Assembly: GCF_003434055.1 (NCBI RefSeq) | Contig: NZ_QVEX01000001.1 | Location: 993,824-1,057,823, forward strand | DNA: 64,000 bases | Reading direction: 5' to 3' | Source: Enterocloster aldenensis | Lineage (GTDB): Bacteria; Bacillota; Clostridia; Lachnospirales; Lachnospiraceae | Part shown: piece by piece, positions 8,354 through 17,068 of the stretch | How positions within the stretch are numbered: position 1 is the stretch's first letter | How the letters are laid out: each line of letters starts with the position of its first letter | Translations under genes and position numbers: made by a program | Notes under the pieces: generated by a model | What the model was told of the DNA's origin: nothing | The model's database searches: none | What the model saw: the letters and a program-made list of their open reading frames with translations, nothing else

Positions 8354-8449
8354 ATGCCTTCCTCCTTTGGATGCCCGCTATATGAAAAATTAATTTATCT
8401 TTATTATAAAAAAAAATATTTCTTTTAGCAAGAGAGGGGTGTTCCTATT

Positions 8450-8998
8450 ATGAAGAAATTTTCCAAAAAAGAGCTTTTATCCATTCCTAACCTGATGGGA
8501 TATTTCCGTCTGCTCATGATTCCGGCCTTTGCCTGGCTGTATCTGACCGCGTCCACGGACATGGATTATTACATGGCTGCCCTGGTCATGGGTATCTCCT
8601 CGCTGACCGATATGTTTGACGGCATGGTGGCAAGGAAATTCAACATGATCACGGAGTTCGGCAAGTTCCTGGATCCCCTGGCTGACAAACTGTCCCACGG
8701 CGCCATCCTTCTCTGCCTTTTAAGCCGGTATCCGCTGATTCTTCTGATGCTGGTCCTCTATGTGATAAAGGAAGGCTTCATGCTGGTCATGGGCATCCTC
8801 AAACTGCGCCAGGGCAAGAAACTCAATGGCGCCAAGTGGTTTGGGAAATGCTGTACCGCCCTTTTATACGTGGTCCTGTTCATTTTCCTGCTCTTTCCCC
8901 GTCTGCCGCTGGGGATTGTTAACGGGCTGATATATCTGTGCGCTGCCGCCATGGCCCTTACCCTGGCCCTGTACATACCGGTCTTCCGGAACCTGTAG
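8450..8998 (+). CDS. pgsA: CDP-alcohol phosphatidyltransferase (PgsA-like)
   Basis: Integral membrane enzyme that transfers a phosphatidyl group from CDP-diacylglycerol, most likely to glycerol 3-phosphate (phosphatidylglycerophosphate synthesis). The catalytic motif D-G-x2-A-R-x8-G-x3-D-x3-D is intact in FDGMVARKF followed by GKFLDPLADK at about residues 48-71. There are 182 residues with about five hydrophobic segments, normal for the family. A CDP-alcohol-type cardiolipin synthase has the same motif, so the acceptor is not certain. RBS AGAGGGG. The stop codon lies inside a 33-bp direct repeat. Confidence 0.8.
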   Translation: MKKFSKKELLSIPNLMGYFRLLMIPAFAWLYLTASTDMDYYMAALVMGISSLTDMFDGMVARKFNMITEFGKFLDPLADKLSHGAILLCLLSRYPLILLMLVLYVIKEGFMLVMGILKLRQGKKLNGAKWFGKCCTALLYVVLFIFLLFPRLPLGIVNGLIYLCAAAMALTLALYIPVFRNL

Positions 8999-9050
8999 GC
9001 GCTGCGGCCCTGTGGGCCGGTCTTCCGGTTCCTGCAGGCGCTGCGGCTCC
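8978..9050. repeat. Direct repeat across the pgsA stop
   Basis: Two ~33-bp copies (8978-9010 and 9017-9050, period 39) beginning CCGGTCTTCCGG and continuing with AGGCGCTGCGGC. The first copy contains the pgsA stop codon; the second lies in the short gap to the convergent yitT gene. Confidence 0.7.
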
Positions 9051-9059
9051 AGCCATTGC

Positions 9060-9971
9060 TCATTGGTCCCCATCGCCGTAATCAGCCTCCTGGTACGCAG
9101 CGTCCTGGTATACCCGTTTCATGGTAAAACCGCGCCCCCTGACCTCATTAATCTGGTTGATTATCATAAATGCTTCCGGGTCCTGGTCCATCACAAGCTG
9201 GTTAAGCTTTGGCAGGTCGCGGCGCGCAATGACGGCCAGTATCATGTCCTGTTCCTTGTGCAGGTAACCTGTCTCCATATGCAGCAGGGAGGTGCCGCAG
9301 TCCAGGCGCTCTGCAATCAGCCGGTTTATCCGCTCATAATACCGGGTGACCACCTTCACCTGTATCCTCACATTACCGGACATCAGAACCTTGTTAAGCA
9401 CCATGGTATATACGATGATCAGCAGGATTCCGTACAGGATTGCATGGGAATCAGCCACAATGAACTGCAGTCCCAGCACCACGCAGTCCATCAGGTAAAG
9501 GCTGAAGGAGATATTGACATCAAATTTCTTCTTAAGGATCAGGGATGGTATGTCCATGCCGCCCGTGGACGCCCCTGCCCGCATGACGATACCGATGCCG
9601 CCGCCTATAAGGATACCTGCGTAGATTACCGCCACCATCTTTTCCTCAAGCACAAACCCGCCAAAGCCGGAGCCTTCCAAAAGCCCCAGCATCACAGGGT
9701 AGATGATGGTGCTGATTACCGTGGTGACCGCAAACTGTTTTCCCAGGATCCACGCCCCCAGGATGAACATGGTAATATTGAAAATGCTGACAAAAAGGCT
9801 GATTGGTATTCCCACGGTGTGGGAGGCAAACAGGGCCAGTCCCGTGGTTCCTCCTGTTATCAGCCCATTTGGCACGATGAACATTACCACTGCCAGGGCA
9901 TACATGGTGTTGCCAAGGACAATCTGTCCGATTCTTATGAGTTCCCTTGTTATCTTGTTTTTCTCTTCCAT
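9060..9971 (-). CDS. YitT family membrane protein
   Basis: 303 residues. About five or six transmembrane segments in the first 200 residues form the YitT module (NTMYALAVVMFIVPNGLITGG, then GASTGGMDIPSLIL). A soluble C-terminal DUF2179-type domain follows (LLHMETGYLHKEQDMILAVI, INEVRGRGF). The biochemical role of the family is not settled. The gene follows a promoter and a terminator-like hairpin (10013-10257), so its expression may depend on read-through. Weak AAAGGA ribosome site at 14 nt. Confidence 0.85.
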   Translation of the reverse strand: MEEKNKITRELIRIGQIVLGNTMYALAVVMFIVPNGLITGGTTGLALFASHTVGIPISLFVSIFNITMFILGAWILGKQFAVTTVISTIIYPVMLGLLEGSGFGGFVLEEKMVAVIYAGILIGGGIGIVMRAGASTGGMDIPSLILKKKFDVNISFSLYLMDCVVLGLQFIVADSHAILYGILLIIVYTMVLNKVLMSGNVRIQVKVVTRYYERINRLIAERLDCGTSLLHMETGYLHKEQDMILAVIARRDLPKLNQLVMDQDPEAFMIINQINEVRGRGFTMKRVYQDAAYQEADYGDGDQ

Positions 9972-10012
9972 GTTTTTAGTCCTTTCTCACTGTAGCCGGG
10001 TAAAATCCGCAA

Positions 10013-10038
10013 TAAAAAACAGCAGATTTCTCTGCTGT
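10013..10038 (-). terminator. Intrinsic terminator upstream of yitT
   Basis: Minus strand: ACAGCAGA and TCTGCTGT pair perfectly around GAAA (10031-10038 with 10019-10026), followed by six T. It sits 5' of yitT and downstream of the promoter at 10229. Confidence 0.7.
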
Positions 10039-10222
10039 CATATCGTTCTATATGGAATGCTGCATGTAGTGCGGCCGCGCCGGGCCCTTAATGGTGATAA
10101 ACCAATCTTCATCTGTTTAACCTTCTGTTCCTGTTCTGCCAGCCAAACGTAACCTGCCGAAAGGATATGGCATATCTGCCCGGCGGCCGGATCATCCTGC
10201 TGTATGCGTATGATAACACGCA
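10013..10222 (-). ncRNA. Candidate small RNA or yitT leader (~210 nt)
   Basis: The region has a sigma-A-like promoter at one end, an intrinsic terminator at the other and no ORF with a ribosome site. A CG-rich arm (CGGCCG then CCGGGC, about 10175-10190) can pair with GCCCGG then CGGCCG (about 10072-10086), enclosing GATATGCCATATC and other small hairpins. The terminator's 5' arm can alternatively pair with TCTGCGTGT near the transcript start. This fits either a free RNA with a closed rod shape or an attenuating leader. I recognise no known riboswitch consensus. Confidence 0.45.
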
Positions 10223-10228
10223 GAAATA

Positions 10229-10257
10229 ATGGTAACACGTTTTCTGCTGCATGTCAA
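10229..10257 (-). promoter_or_regulatory. Promoter of candidate small RNA
   Basis: Minus strand TTGACA (10252-10257), 17-bp spacer, TACCAT (10229-10234). Confidence 0.55.
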
Positions 10258-10365
10258 GGCGGCCATTTGCGTCCCATTTTTTTCATTTCCATCCATCCCT
10301 CACTTCCAATCCCATCCGTCCTGTGTTAAACTAGAACTATAAAATACATAAGAGGGGGTATCACC

Positions 10366-10593
10366 ATGAAACGACTCATCCGCTGCGCGAACCAGTATAT
10401 CTGGGAATCTGACTGGAAACTCATCAGCTTACTGAAGTTCTGCCTTCTGTCCCTTGGCATCTGTATCGGTCTTTATGTGCCCAGCCAGAAGAAGAAACCC
10501 GTATTTTACATAGCTGCCGCCGCCTTCATCGTGAGCTACATTCCGCTTATGGCAAAGTTCCTCCGGATTGTGTGCGCCGATGATGGGAAATGA
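10366..10593 (+). CDS. Small membrane protein, function unknown
   Basis: 75 residues with two hydrophobic segments (about 21-39 and 46-66) separated by PSQKKKP. It resembles a small conserved protein of Lachnospiraceae that is sometimes labelled a phosphate-ABC-transporter permease on weak grounds; it is far too short for a permease. RBS AGAGGGGG. Single gene; a 16-bp tandem repeat and a bidirectional terminator follow. Confidence 0.75.
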   Translation: MKRLIRCANQYIWESDWKLISLLKFCLLSLGICIGLYVPSQKKKPVFYIAAAAFIVSYIPLMAKFLRIVCADDGK

Positions 10594-10625
10594 TGGCGGA
10601 TGCCGGTAACAGCAAAGCCTGAAAT

Positions 10626-10682
10626 CACAGATGTCTAAAAACACAGATATTTAAAATGACAGATATCTAAAATCACAAATAT
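10626..10682. repeat. 16-bp tandem repeat
   Basis: About 3.5 units of (C/G)ACAGAT(G/A)T(C/T)TAAAA(A/T) at 10626, 10642, 10658 and 10674, running into the terminator stem. Confidence 0.7.
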
Positions 10683-10739
10683 GGCAAAAGCCGGCATCCC
10701 CCCACTTATTCATCGGGGACTGACCGGCTTTTGCCATAT
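10679..10739. terminator. Bidirectional terminator
   Basis: A perfect 16-bp stem (10679-10694 with 10724-10739) between convergent genes, with TTTT/AAAA tracts inside the arms. Confidence 0.8.
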
Positions 10740-10757
10740 TCTTATATTCTACCATCC

Positions 10758-12116
10758 CTATGATGGCCTGCCGTCCACACGCAGCAGCGGATCCCTGCTT
10801 ATGACCTTCATGTAAATACCGCAGAGCGCAATCTGCAGCAGGGTGGAGGCCGGCGTTGCCAGGCCGATCCGAAACAGGGAAACCGGTGCCAGCCTGCTCA
10901 TCAGGTAAGACACGGGAATCCTGACCCCAAACGCCCCTGCAATTCCCTGAAGCATCACAAAGGCAGTTTTGCCGCATCCGTTGAAAAAACCTGTCATGCA
11001 GAACATGAAGGACACCAGCAGACAGTCAATGGCGTAGGCCCTCAGGTAATCAGCTGACGCCAGGACCACTTCCCTGTCCCTGGAGAAAATACCGGACAAT
11101 ATGTCTCCGTGGAAAAAGGTGAACCAGGCCAGGAACACACCGGCCCCCAGGGAGGTCAGGATACCGTATGCCAGGGCCTTCCTTGCCCGGTCCGGGCGCT
11201 TTGCCCCGATATTCTGTGCCACAAAGGCTGACATGGCCTGGCTGTAGGCCGATGGCACCAGAAGCACGAAGCCGGCCAGCTTTTCCGCCACCCCTACTCC
11301 GGCTGAAGGTATGACTCCCAGCGTGTTCACGATGGCTGATATGACAAGAAAGGAAATGGACACCAGCACATCCTGGAACGCAATGGGGAACCCCAGCTTT
11401 ACGATGTGCCGCACCAGCGGCCGGTTCCAGCGGATGCTCTTCCGGTCAAATACAAAGGGCAGTTCCTGTTTCCTGATGATTGCAAAGGACAGCACAACGC
11501 TCACCACCTGCGCAAAGACTGTTGCAATGGCCGCGCCCGCCGACGCCATGCCAAGCGCCCCCACCAGCAGAAGGTCGCCTGCAATATTGACCAGGCATGC
11601 AATGGACACGGAAATCAGGGGAATCCTGGAGTTTCCCAGTCCCCGGAATATGCTTCCCATCACATTATACGCCACGATAAACACGGCGCCTGCCGAACAT
11701 ATCCTTACGTATGATGCGGTGCTGTCAAATGCTTCCATGGGCGCGCGCATCCACCCGGCGGCAGGCACTGCCAAAAACTGCATTACCACAGTGACCACAA
11801 TCCCAATCCATGCAAATAACCAGATGCCCGCGCCTGCCACACGGCCCGCCTCTTCCGGCTGTTTTTCCCCAATCCTCCTGCCCAGCAGGATGGTGGTCCC
11901 CATGGAAAGTCCCACGATTGCAGTGGTTATGGTCTGCATGATCCAGCTTCCCGTGGACACGGCCGACACCTCTGAGGCCTGGCTGAACCGGCCCACAATC
12001 ATCATGTCCACTGCCCCGTACATGGTCTGCAGGAACAGGGCTGCCAGCACCGGAAGTGCAAACCCCATAAGGGATGACAGGATATTCCCTTCTGTCAGGT
12101 TCTTTGGTTGGCTCAT
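10758..12116 (-). CDS. MATE family efflux transporter
   Basis: 452 residues and about 12 transmembrane segments in two homologous halves: multidrug/toxin extrusion fold, normally a Na+ or H+ antiporter. The N-terminal MSQPKNLTEGNILSSLMGFA and the following SLMGFALPVLAALFLQTMYG, MMIVGRFSQ are typical of the DinF/NorM-like Bacillota group. Substrate unknown. Its GGAGG ribosome site directly follows the T tract of the tuf terminator, so expression may rely on read-through from the str operon. A paralogue lies at 56165. Confidence 0.9.
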   Translation of the reverse strand: MSQPKNLTEGNILSSLMGFALPVLAALFLQTMYGAVDMMIVGRFSQASEVSAVSTGSWIMQTITTAIVGLSMGTTILLGRRIGEKQPEEAGRVAGAGIWLFAWIGIVVTVVMQFLAVPAAGWMRAPMEAFDSTASYVRICSAGAVFIVAYNVMGSIFRGLGNSRIPLISVSIACLVNIAGDLLLVGALGMASAGAAIATVFAQVVSVVLSFAIIRKQELPFVFDRKSIRWNRPLVRHIVKLGFPIAFQDVLVSISFLVISAIVNTLGVIPSAGVGVAEKLAGFVLLVPSAYSQAMSAFVAQNIGAKRPDRARKALAYGILTSLGAGVFLAWFTFFHGDILSGIFSRDREVVLASADYLRAYAIDCLLVSFMFCMTGFFNGCGKTAFVMLQGIAGAFGVRIPVSYLMSRLAPVSLFRIGLATPASTLLQIALCGIYMKVISRDPLLRVDGRPS

Positions 12117-12131
12117 CTCTTCATTTCCTCC

Positions 12132-12168
12132 AAAAAAACCCCTGAAATGCTTTCACATTCCAGGGGTT
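12132..12168 (-). terminator. tuf terminator
   Basis: Minus strand AACCCCTGGAATG pairs with CATTTCAGGGGTT (one mismatch), followed by TTTTTTT that runs straight into the GGAGG of the MATE gene. Confidence 0.8.
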
Positions 12169-12238
12169 CAATTTACGCTTGGACACAATATCTATTCAGA
12201 TATACCTATAAAGGCAAATATGATTCATATAAAATGAA

Positions 12239-13432
12239 TTATTCGATAACGCTTACAACCCTGCCGGAACCAACAGTCCTTCCGCCTTCACGGATAGCGA
12301 AACGAAGACCCTGCTCCATAGCTACTGGATGAATCAGCTCTACGGTCATCTCTACGTTATCGCCAGGCATACACATCTCAATACCTGCAGGCAGTTCGCA
12401 AACGCCTGTTACGTCAGTTGTCCTGAAGTAGAACTGAGGACGGTAGTTGTTGAAGAAAGGTGTATGACGGCCACCCTCGTCTTTGGTCAGAACGTAAACC
12501 TGAGCGGTAAACTTCTTGTGGCACTTAACGGAACCTGGCTTACACAGACACTGTCCTCTTTCGATTTCAGTTCTCTGGATACCACGCAGCAGAGCGCCGA
12601 TGTTGTCACCAGCCTGAGCCTCGTCAAGCAGCTTACGGAACATCTCGATACCGGTGATAACAGTCTTGCGGATGTCCTCATGGATACCGATGATTTCAAC
12701 TTCATCACTGAGGTGAAGGGTACCACGCTCAACCCTACCGGTAGCAACAGTACCACGGCCGGTAATGGTGAATACGTCCTCAACTGGCATCAGGAAAGGC
12801 TTGTCAGTCTCACGCACTGGATCTGGAACCCACTCGTCAACAGCACTCATAAGCTCAAGGATCTTATCGCCCCACTCGCTGGAAGGATCTTCCAGAGCCT
12901 TCAGTGCAGAACCCTGGATGATTGGTGTATCATCGCCTGGGAACTCATATTCATTTAACAGTTCACGGATTTCCATATCTACTAATTCAAGCAGCTCTGG
13001 ATCGTCAACCATATCACACTTGTTCATGAAAACAACGATATAAGGAACGCCTACCTGACGGGAAAGCAGGATATGCTCTCTTGTCTGAGCCATAACACCA
13101 TCGGTAGCAGCTACAACCAGGATAGCGCCGTCCATCTGGGCAGCACCAGTAATCATGTTCTTAACATAGTCAGCATGTCCTGGGCAGTCAACGTGTGCAT
13201 AGTGTCTCTTCTCGGTCTCATACTCAACGTGAGCAGTAGAGATGGTGATACCACGCTCTCTCTCTTCTGGAGCCTTATCGATATTCTCGAAAGCAACAGC
13301 CTCGCCGGTACCTAATCTCTCATGAAGAGTCTTTGTGATTGCTGCGGTTAAAGTTGTTTTACCATGGTCAACGTGTCCGATGGTACCAATGTTACAATGA
13401 GGTTTGTTTCTTTCAAACTTAGCTTTAGCCAT
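12239..13432 (-). CDS. tuf: Elongation factor Tu
   Basis: Delivers aminoacyl-tRNA to the ribosome. 397 residues; G1 [16 protein letters not shown]3 [12 protein letters not shown] and G4 NKCDMVDD are all present, followed by beta-barrel domains 2 and 3 ending in [20 protein letters not shown]. It is the last gene of the str operon, 109 bp after fusA, with a weak promoter candidate in the gap. Codon use is strongly biased, as expected for a highly expressed gene. Confidence 0.98.
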   Translation of the reverse strand: MAKAKFERNKPHCNIGTIGHVDHGKTTLTAAITKTLHERLGTGEAVAFENIDKAPEERERGITISTAHVEYETEKRHYAHVDCPGHADYVKNMITGAAQMDGAILVVAATDGVMAQTREHILLSRQVGVPYIVVFMNKCDMVDDPELLELVDMEIRELLNEYEFPGDDTPIIQGSALKALEDPSSEWGDKILELMSAVDEWVPDPVRETDKPFLMPVEDVFTITGRGTVATGRVERGTLHLSDEVEIIGIHEDIRKTVITGIEMFRKLLDEAQAGDNIGALLRGIQRTEIERGQCLCKPGSVKCHKKFTAQVYVLTKDEGGRHTPFFNNYRPQFYFRTTDVTGVCELPAGIEMCMPGDNVEMTVELIHPVAMEQGLRFAIREGGRTVGSGRVVSVIE

Positions 13433-13500
13433 TTTATAACGTCCTCCTTAATTTGCGCCCTGTATAATGGGCTATTATAGTTAATGTCAGGCTATCAATC

Positions 13501-13529
13501 ATTATATTCTATTTTCCTTGGATTTACAA
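13501..13529 (-). promoter_or_regulatory. Possible tuf promoter
   Basis: Minus strand TTGTAA (13524-13529), 17-bp spacer, TATAAT (13501-13506) in the fusA-tuf gap. The -35 is weak. Confidence 0.4.
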
Positions 13530-13541
13530 GCCTTTTGTTAA

Positions 13542-15659
13542 TTATTTCTTGTGGTCGGAAAGCACCTTTTCCTGTACATTCTTGGGAACCGGCTCGTACT
13601 TATCAAAGAACATTGAGTAGTTTCCGCGGCCCTGGGTCCTGGAACGCAGGTCTGTTGAATAACCGAACATTTCTGACAGCGGGACGTATGCCCTTACCAT
13701 TTTTCCGCCGCCGATATCTTCCATACCTTCGATACGTCCACGACGGGAATTGATGTCACCGATGACATCGCCCATGTAGTCTTCCGGCATGGTTACTTCT
13801 ACCTTCATGATCGGCTCAAGCAGGATTGGGTTGCCCTTGTGCATTGCATCCTTGAATGCCATGGAACCGGCAATGTGGAATGCCATTTCAGATGAGTCAA
13901 CCTCATGGTAAGAACCATCGTATACATCAGCGTGGACGCCCAGTACCGGGAATCCGCCAAGGATACCGGTCTTGCATGCTTCTGCGATACCTTCTCCAAC
14001 AGCCGGGATGTATTCCTTCGGAATGGCGCCGCCGACAACGGAAGAAGTAAACTTGAAGGTTTCCTCTGCGTTTGCTTCCATTGGCGTGAAGTGAACCTTA
14101 CAGTGACCGTACTGTCCACGTCCGCCGGACTGCTTCGCATACTTGCTGTCAACATCCACAGCCTTGGTAAATGTTTCCTTATATGCAACCTGAGGAGCAC
14201 CTACGTTGGCCTCTACGTTAAATTCACGCAGCAGACGGTCAACAATGATGTCCAGATGAAGCTCACCCATACCGGAGATAATGGTCTGGCCAGTCTCTTC
14301 ATCGGTGCGTACACGGAAGGTCGGGTCTTCCTCAGCCAGCTTAACCAGAGCGTCGCCCATCTTATCCTGGCTTGCCTTGGTCTTGGGCTCGATTGCGATG
14401 TCGATAACCGGCTCTGGGAATTCCATGGACTCCAGGATAACCGGGTTCTTCTCATCACAGATGGTATCGCCTGTGGATGTCACCTTAAATCCAACAGCTG
14501 CCGCGATATCACCGGCATAAACCTTATCCAGTTCGTTTCTCTTGTTGGCATGCATCTGAAGGATACGTCCAACACGCTCCTTCTTGCCCTTTGTGGCATT
14601 CAGTACATAAGAACCGGAGTTCAGGCTTCCTGAATACACGCGGAAGAATGCAAGCTTACCAACGAACGGGTCTGTCATGATCTTGAATGCAAGGGCTGCA
14701 AAGGGCTCTTCATCCGATGAATGACGCTCAACCTCATTGCCATCCAGGTCAACACCCTTGATGGAAGGAATGTCTAATGGAGAAGGCATGAACTCGATAA
14801 CCGCATCCAGCAGCTTCTGGACTCCCTTGTTCCTGTAAGCAGTACCGCAGCATACCGGAATCGCGGCACACTGACAGGTAGCTGTCCTCAGCGCCTTTTT
14901 CAGCTCCTCGTTGCTGGGCTCCTCGCCCTCAAGGTAAGCCATCATTAAATCGTCATCCAGCTCGCAGATTTTCTCCACTAACTCGGAACGGTATAATTCA
15001 GCATCATCCTTCATATCCTCAGGGATATCAACAACAGATATATCATCGCCCTTATCATCATTATAGATGTAGGCTTTCATTTCAAACAGGTCAATGATTC
15101 CTTTGAAATCATCTTCCTTGCCGATTGGCAGCTGAATGCAGATTGCATTCTTGCCAAGTCTGGTCTTAATCTGGTCCACAGCGCCGTAGAAGTTCGCACC
15201 CAGGATGTCCATCTTATTGATGAAGGCCATACGGGGTACGTTGTAGGTATCAGCCTGGCGCCATACGTTCTCAGACTGGGGCTCTACACCGCCCTTTGCA
15301 CAAAATACGCCAACAGCGCCATCAAGTACACGCAGGGAACGCTCAACCTCAACAGTGAAGTCAACGTGTCCTGGAGTATCAATGATGTTGATACGATGCT
15401 CTAATGCACCTGGCTTTGGCTTGCAGTTTTCCTGCAGGGTCCAGTGACAAGTGGTAGCAGCGGAAGTAATGGTGATACCTCTCTCCTGCTCCTGAGCCAT
15501 CCAGTCCATGGTAGCAGTACCCTCGTGGGTATCGCCAATTTTATAGTTTACACCAGTGTAATAAAGGATACGCTCAGTCGTTGTGGTCTTACCAGCATCG
15601 ATATGGGCCATGATTCCGATATTCCTGGTTCTCTCCAATGGATATTCTCTTCCAGCCAA
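13542..15659 (-). CDS. fusA: Elongation factor G
   Basis: GTPase that drives ribosomal translocation. 705 residues; [15 protein letters not shown] (G1), DTPGHVDF (G3), NKMD (G4), and the C-terminal domain IV/V region with [10 protein letters not shown] and [11 protein letters not shown]. The start codon is TTG at 15657-15659, fixed by AAGGAGG 8 nt upstream and the conserved [13 protein letters not shown] start. Third gene of the str operon, 48 bp after rpsG. Confidence 0.97.
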   Translation of the reverse strand: MAGREYPLERTRNIGIMAHIDAGKTTTTERILYYTGVNYKIGDTHEGTATMDWMAQEQERGITITSAATTCHWTLQENCKPKPGALEHRINIIDTPGHVDFTVEVERSLRVLDGAVGVFCAKGGVEPQSENVWRQADTYNVPRMAFINKMDILGANFYGAVDQIKTRLGKNAICIQLPIGKEDDFKGIIDLFEMKAYIYNDDKGDDISVVDIPEDMKDDAELYRSELVEKICELDDDLMMAYLEGEEPSNEELKKALRTATCQCAAIPVCCGTAYRNKGVQKLLDAVIEFMPSPLDIPSIKGVDLDGNEVERHSSDEEPFAALAFKIMTDPFVGKLAFFRVYSGSLNSGSYVLNATKGKKERVGRILQMHANKRNELDKVYAGDIAAAVGFKVTSTGDTICDEKNPVILESMEFPEPVIDIAIEPKTKASQDKMGDALVKLAEEDPTFRVRTDEETGQTIISGMGELHLDIIVDRLLREFNVEANVGAPQVAYKETFTKAVDVDSKYAKQSGGRGQYGHCKVHFTPMEANAEETFKFTSSVVGGAIPKEYIPAVGEGIAEACKTGILGGFPVLGVHADVYDGSYHEVDSSEMAFHIAGSMAFKDAMHKGNPILLEPIMKVEVTMPEDYMGDVIGDINSRRGRIEGMEDIGGGKMVRAYVPLSEMFGYSTDLRSRTQGRGNYSMFFDKYEPVPKNVQEKVLSDHKK

Positions 15660-15707
15660 GGGATTTTCCTCCTTAAATAATCAAACAGGTCTCGCACACG
15701 ACCGCAA

Positions 15708-16178
15708 TTAGAAGCGGAAGTGTGAAAACGCCTTGTTTGCTTCTGCCATCTTGTGCATGTCTTCTTTCTTCTTTACAGATGCGCCGGTGTTGTTGGCAGC
15801 GTCCATAATCTCGTTTGCCAGTCTGTCCTTCTGGGTCTTCTCGCCTCTCTTGCGGGAGTACAGGGTAATCCAGCGAAGAGCCAGTGTCTGTCTCCTCTCA
15901 GGCCGAACCTCAATCGGTACCTGATAGGTAGCTCCACCGATACGTTTTGCCTTAACTTCCAGAACAGGCATGATGTTGTTCATTGCTTCTTCAAATACTT
16001 CCATAGCGTCCTTGCCGGTTGTCTCAGCAACACGGTCGAAAGCGCCATATACAATTTTCTGCGCAACACCCTTTTTACCATCTAACATAATGTTGTTGAT
16101 TAACTTGGTAACAACCTTGTTATTGTAAATCGGGTCTGCCAGAACGTCTCTTTTCTGAGTATGTCCTTTACGTGGCAC
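15708..16178 (-). CDS. rpsG: 30S ribosomal protein S7
   Basis: Primary 16S rRNA-binding protein of the 30S head. 156 residues with [18 protein letters not shown] and the conserved [17 protein letters not shown]. The start is GTG behind AAGGAGG. It is separated from rpsL by an unusually long 313-bp gap that contains its own promoter candidate. Confidence 0.97.
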   Translation of the reverse strand: MPRKGHTQKRDVLADPIYNNKVVTKLINNIMLDGKKGVAQKIVYGAFDRVAETTGKDAMEVFEEAMNNIMPVLEVKAKRIGGATYQVPIEVRPERRQTLALRWITLYSRKRGEKTQKDRLANEIMDAANNTGASVKKKEDMHKMAEANKAFSHFRF

Positions 16179-16244
16179 GTTACTTCCCTCCTTAATAGAG
16201 CTGTCCGGACCTGCCGTGCAAATCCATTCCAGCGTTTCATTAGA

Positions 16245-16370
16245 TCATAGGTACTCGCATTGAGTGCTTAGCGAGGTCTTTTCGAGCTTAGCAATCAAGC
16301 GCGCCTGCGAAACGAGCGCGTCTTTTGCGCGACATTGAGCATGGTGCCCCAGCTCATTGTACTTCCTCAT
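16245..16370 (-). CDS. Possible 41-codon ORF between rpsL and rpsG
   Basis: Begins MRKYNELGHHAQCRAKDALV and ends TQCEYL. A GGGAAGG site precedes the ATG at close spacing, and the promoter candidate at 16412 lies upstream. The frame is basic and Ala/Arg-rich, and part of the DNA forms CGCG-rich hairpins, so it may equally be structured leader RNA. I do not recognise it. Confidence 0.25.
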   Translation of the reverse strand: MRKYNELGHHAQCRAKDALVSQARLIAKLEKTSLSTQCEYL

Positions 16371-16411
16371 AAAGCCTTCCCGCCAGCTAATACGTTCATG
16401 CACGGTACTAC

Positions 16412-16440
16412 AATATATAATCCTGCAACCCACAGGTCAA
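16412..16440 (-). promoter_or_regulatory. Internal promoter candidate before rpsG
   Basis: Minus strand TTGACC (16435-16440), 17-bp spacer, TATATT (16412-16417). Confidence 0.5.
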
Positions 16441-16491
16441 TATCATCATTCCGGCACAATTCCTACAATTCAAATTTGCGGTCTAACTGAA

Positions 16492-16911
16492 TTATTTCTT
16501 GTCTTTCGGTCTCTTAGCGCCGTATTTGGAACGGGCCTGCCTTCTGTTGGCAACACCTGCTGTATCCAGTGTACCTCTAACGATATGGTACCTGGTACCT
16601 GGCAGATCCTTTACCCTGCCTCCACGGATAAGAACAACACTATGCTCCTGAAGGTTGTGACCCTCTCCTGGAATGTAGCTTGTAACCTCGATGCCGTTGG
16701 AAAGACGGACTCTGGCAATCTTCCTCAGTGCTGAGTTAGGCTTCTTAGGGGTAGCAGTCTTAACTGCGGTGCACACGCCGCGCTTCTGTGGTGCGGATGC
16801 GTCGGTTGCCTTCTTCTGTAAGGAGTTGTAACCCCTCTGCAGAGCGGGTGCAGTAGACTTCTTTTCGCTGGTCTGTCTTCCCTTTCTCACTAACTGGTTA
16901 ATTGTTGGCAT
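16492..16911 (-). CDS. rpsL: 30S ribosomal protein S12
   Basis: Decoding-centre protein of the small subunit. 139 residues; [11 protein letters not shown] start, [11 protein letters not shown] loop, [11 protein letters not shown] and RVKDLPG are all of the normal type, and I see no change at the usual streptomycin-resistance lysines. The ATG at 16911 is chosen over an in-frame GTG at 16920 because AGGAGG sits 8 nt before it. First gene of the str operon. Confidence 0.97.
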   Translation of the reverse strand: MPTINQLVRKGRQTSEKKSTAPALQRGYNSLQKKATDASAPQKRGVCTAVKTATPKKPNSALRKIARVRLSNGIEVTSYIPGEGHNLQEHSVVLIRGGRVKDLPGTRYHIVRGTLDTAGVANRRQARSKYGAKRPKDKK

Positions 16912-16998
16912 TCTTTTCACCTCCTGTGATATTGTCTGCGGTTGCTGTATGTCAGCTTTTTGCGCACAAAAACATTACGTGTTCAAGCACGCCATATT

Positions 16999-17027
16999 AT
17001 TATATACATGTAAAAATATTCTGTCAA
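16999..17027 (-). promoter_or_regulatory. str operon promoter
   Basis: Minus strand TTGACA (17022-17027), 17-bp spacer, TATAAT (16999-17004): a perfect sigma-A consensus, 88 bp upstream of rpsL. Confidence 0.85.
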
Positions 17028-17068
17028 GGAATTTCTTTTTATATTCCTGAAATATTCCCAAATTTTCC

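Noticed and set aside
9012..9995. 327-codon frame antisense to yitT
   Set aside because: His/Gln-rich shadow sequence with no ribosome site or recognisable domain; the opposite strand encodes a clear YitT protein.
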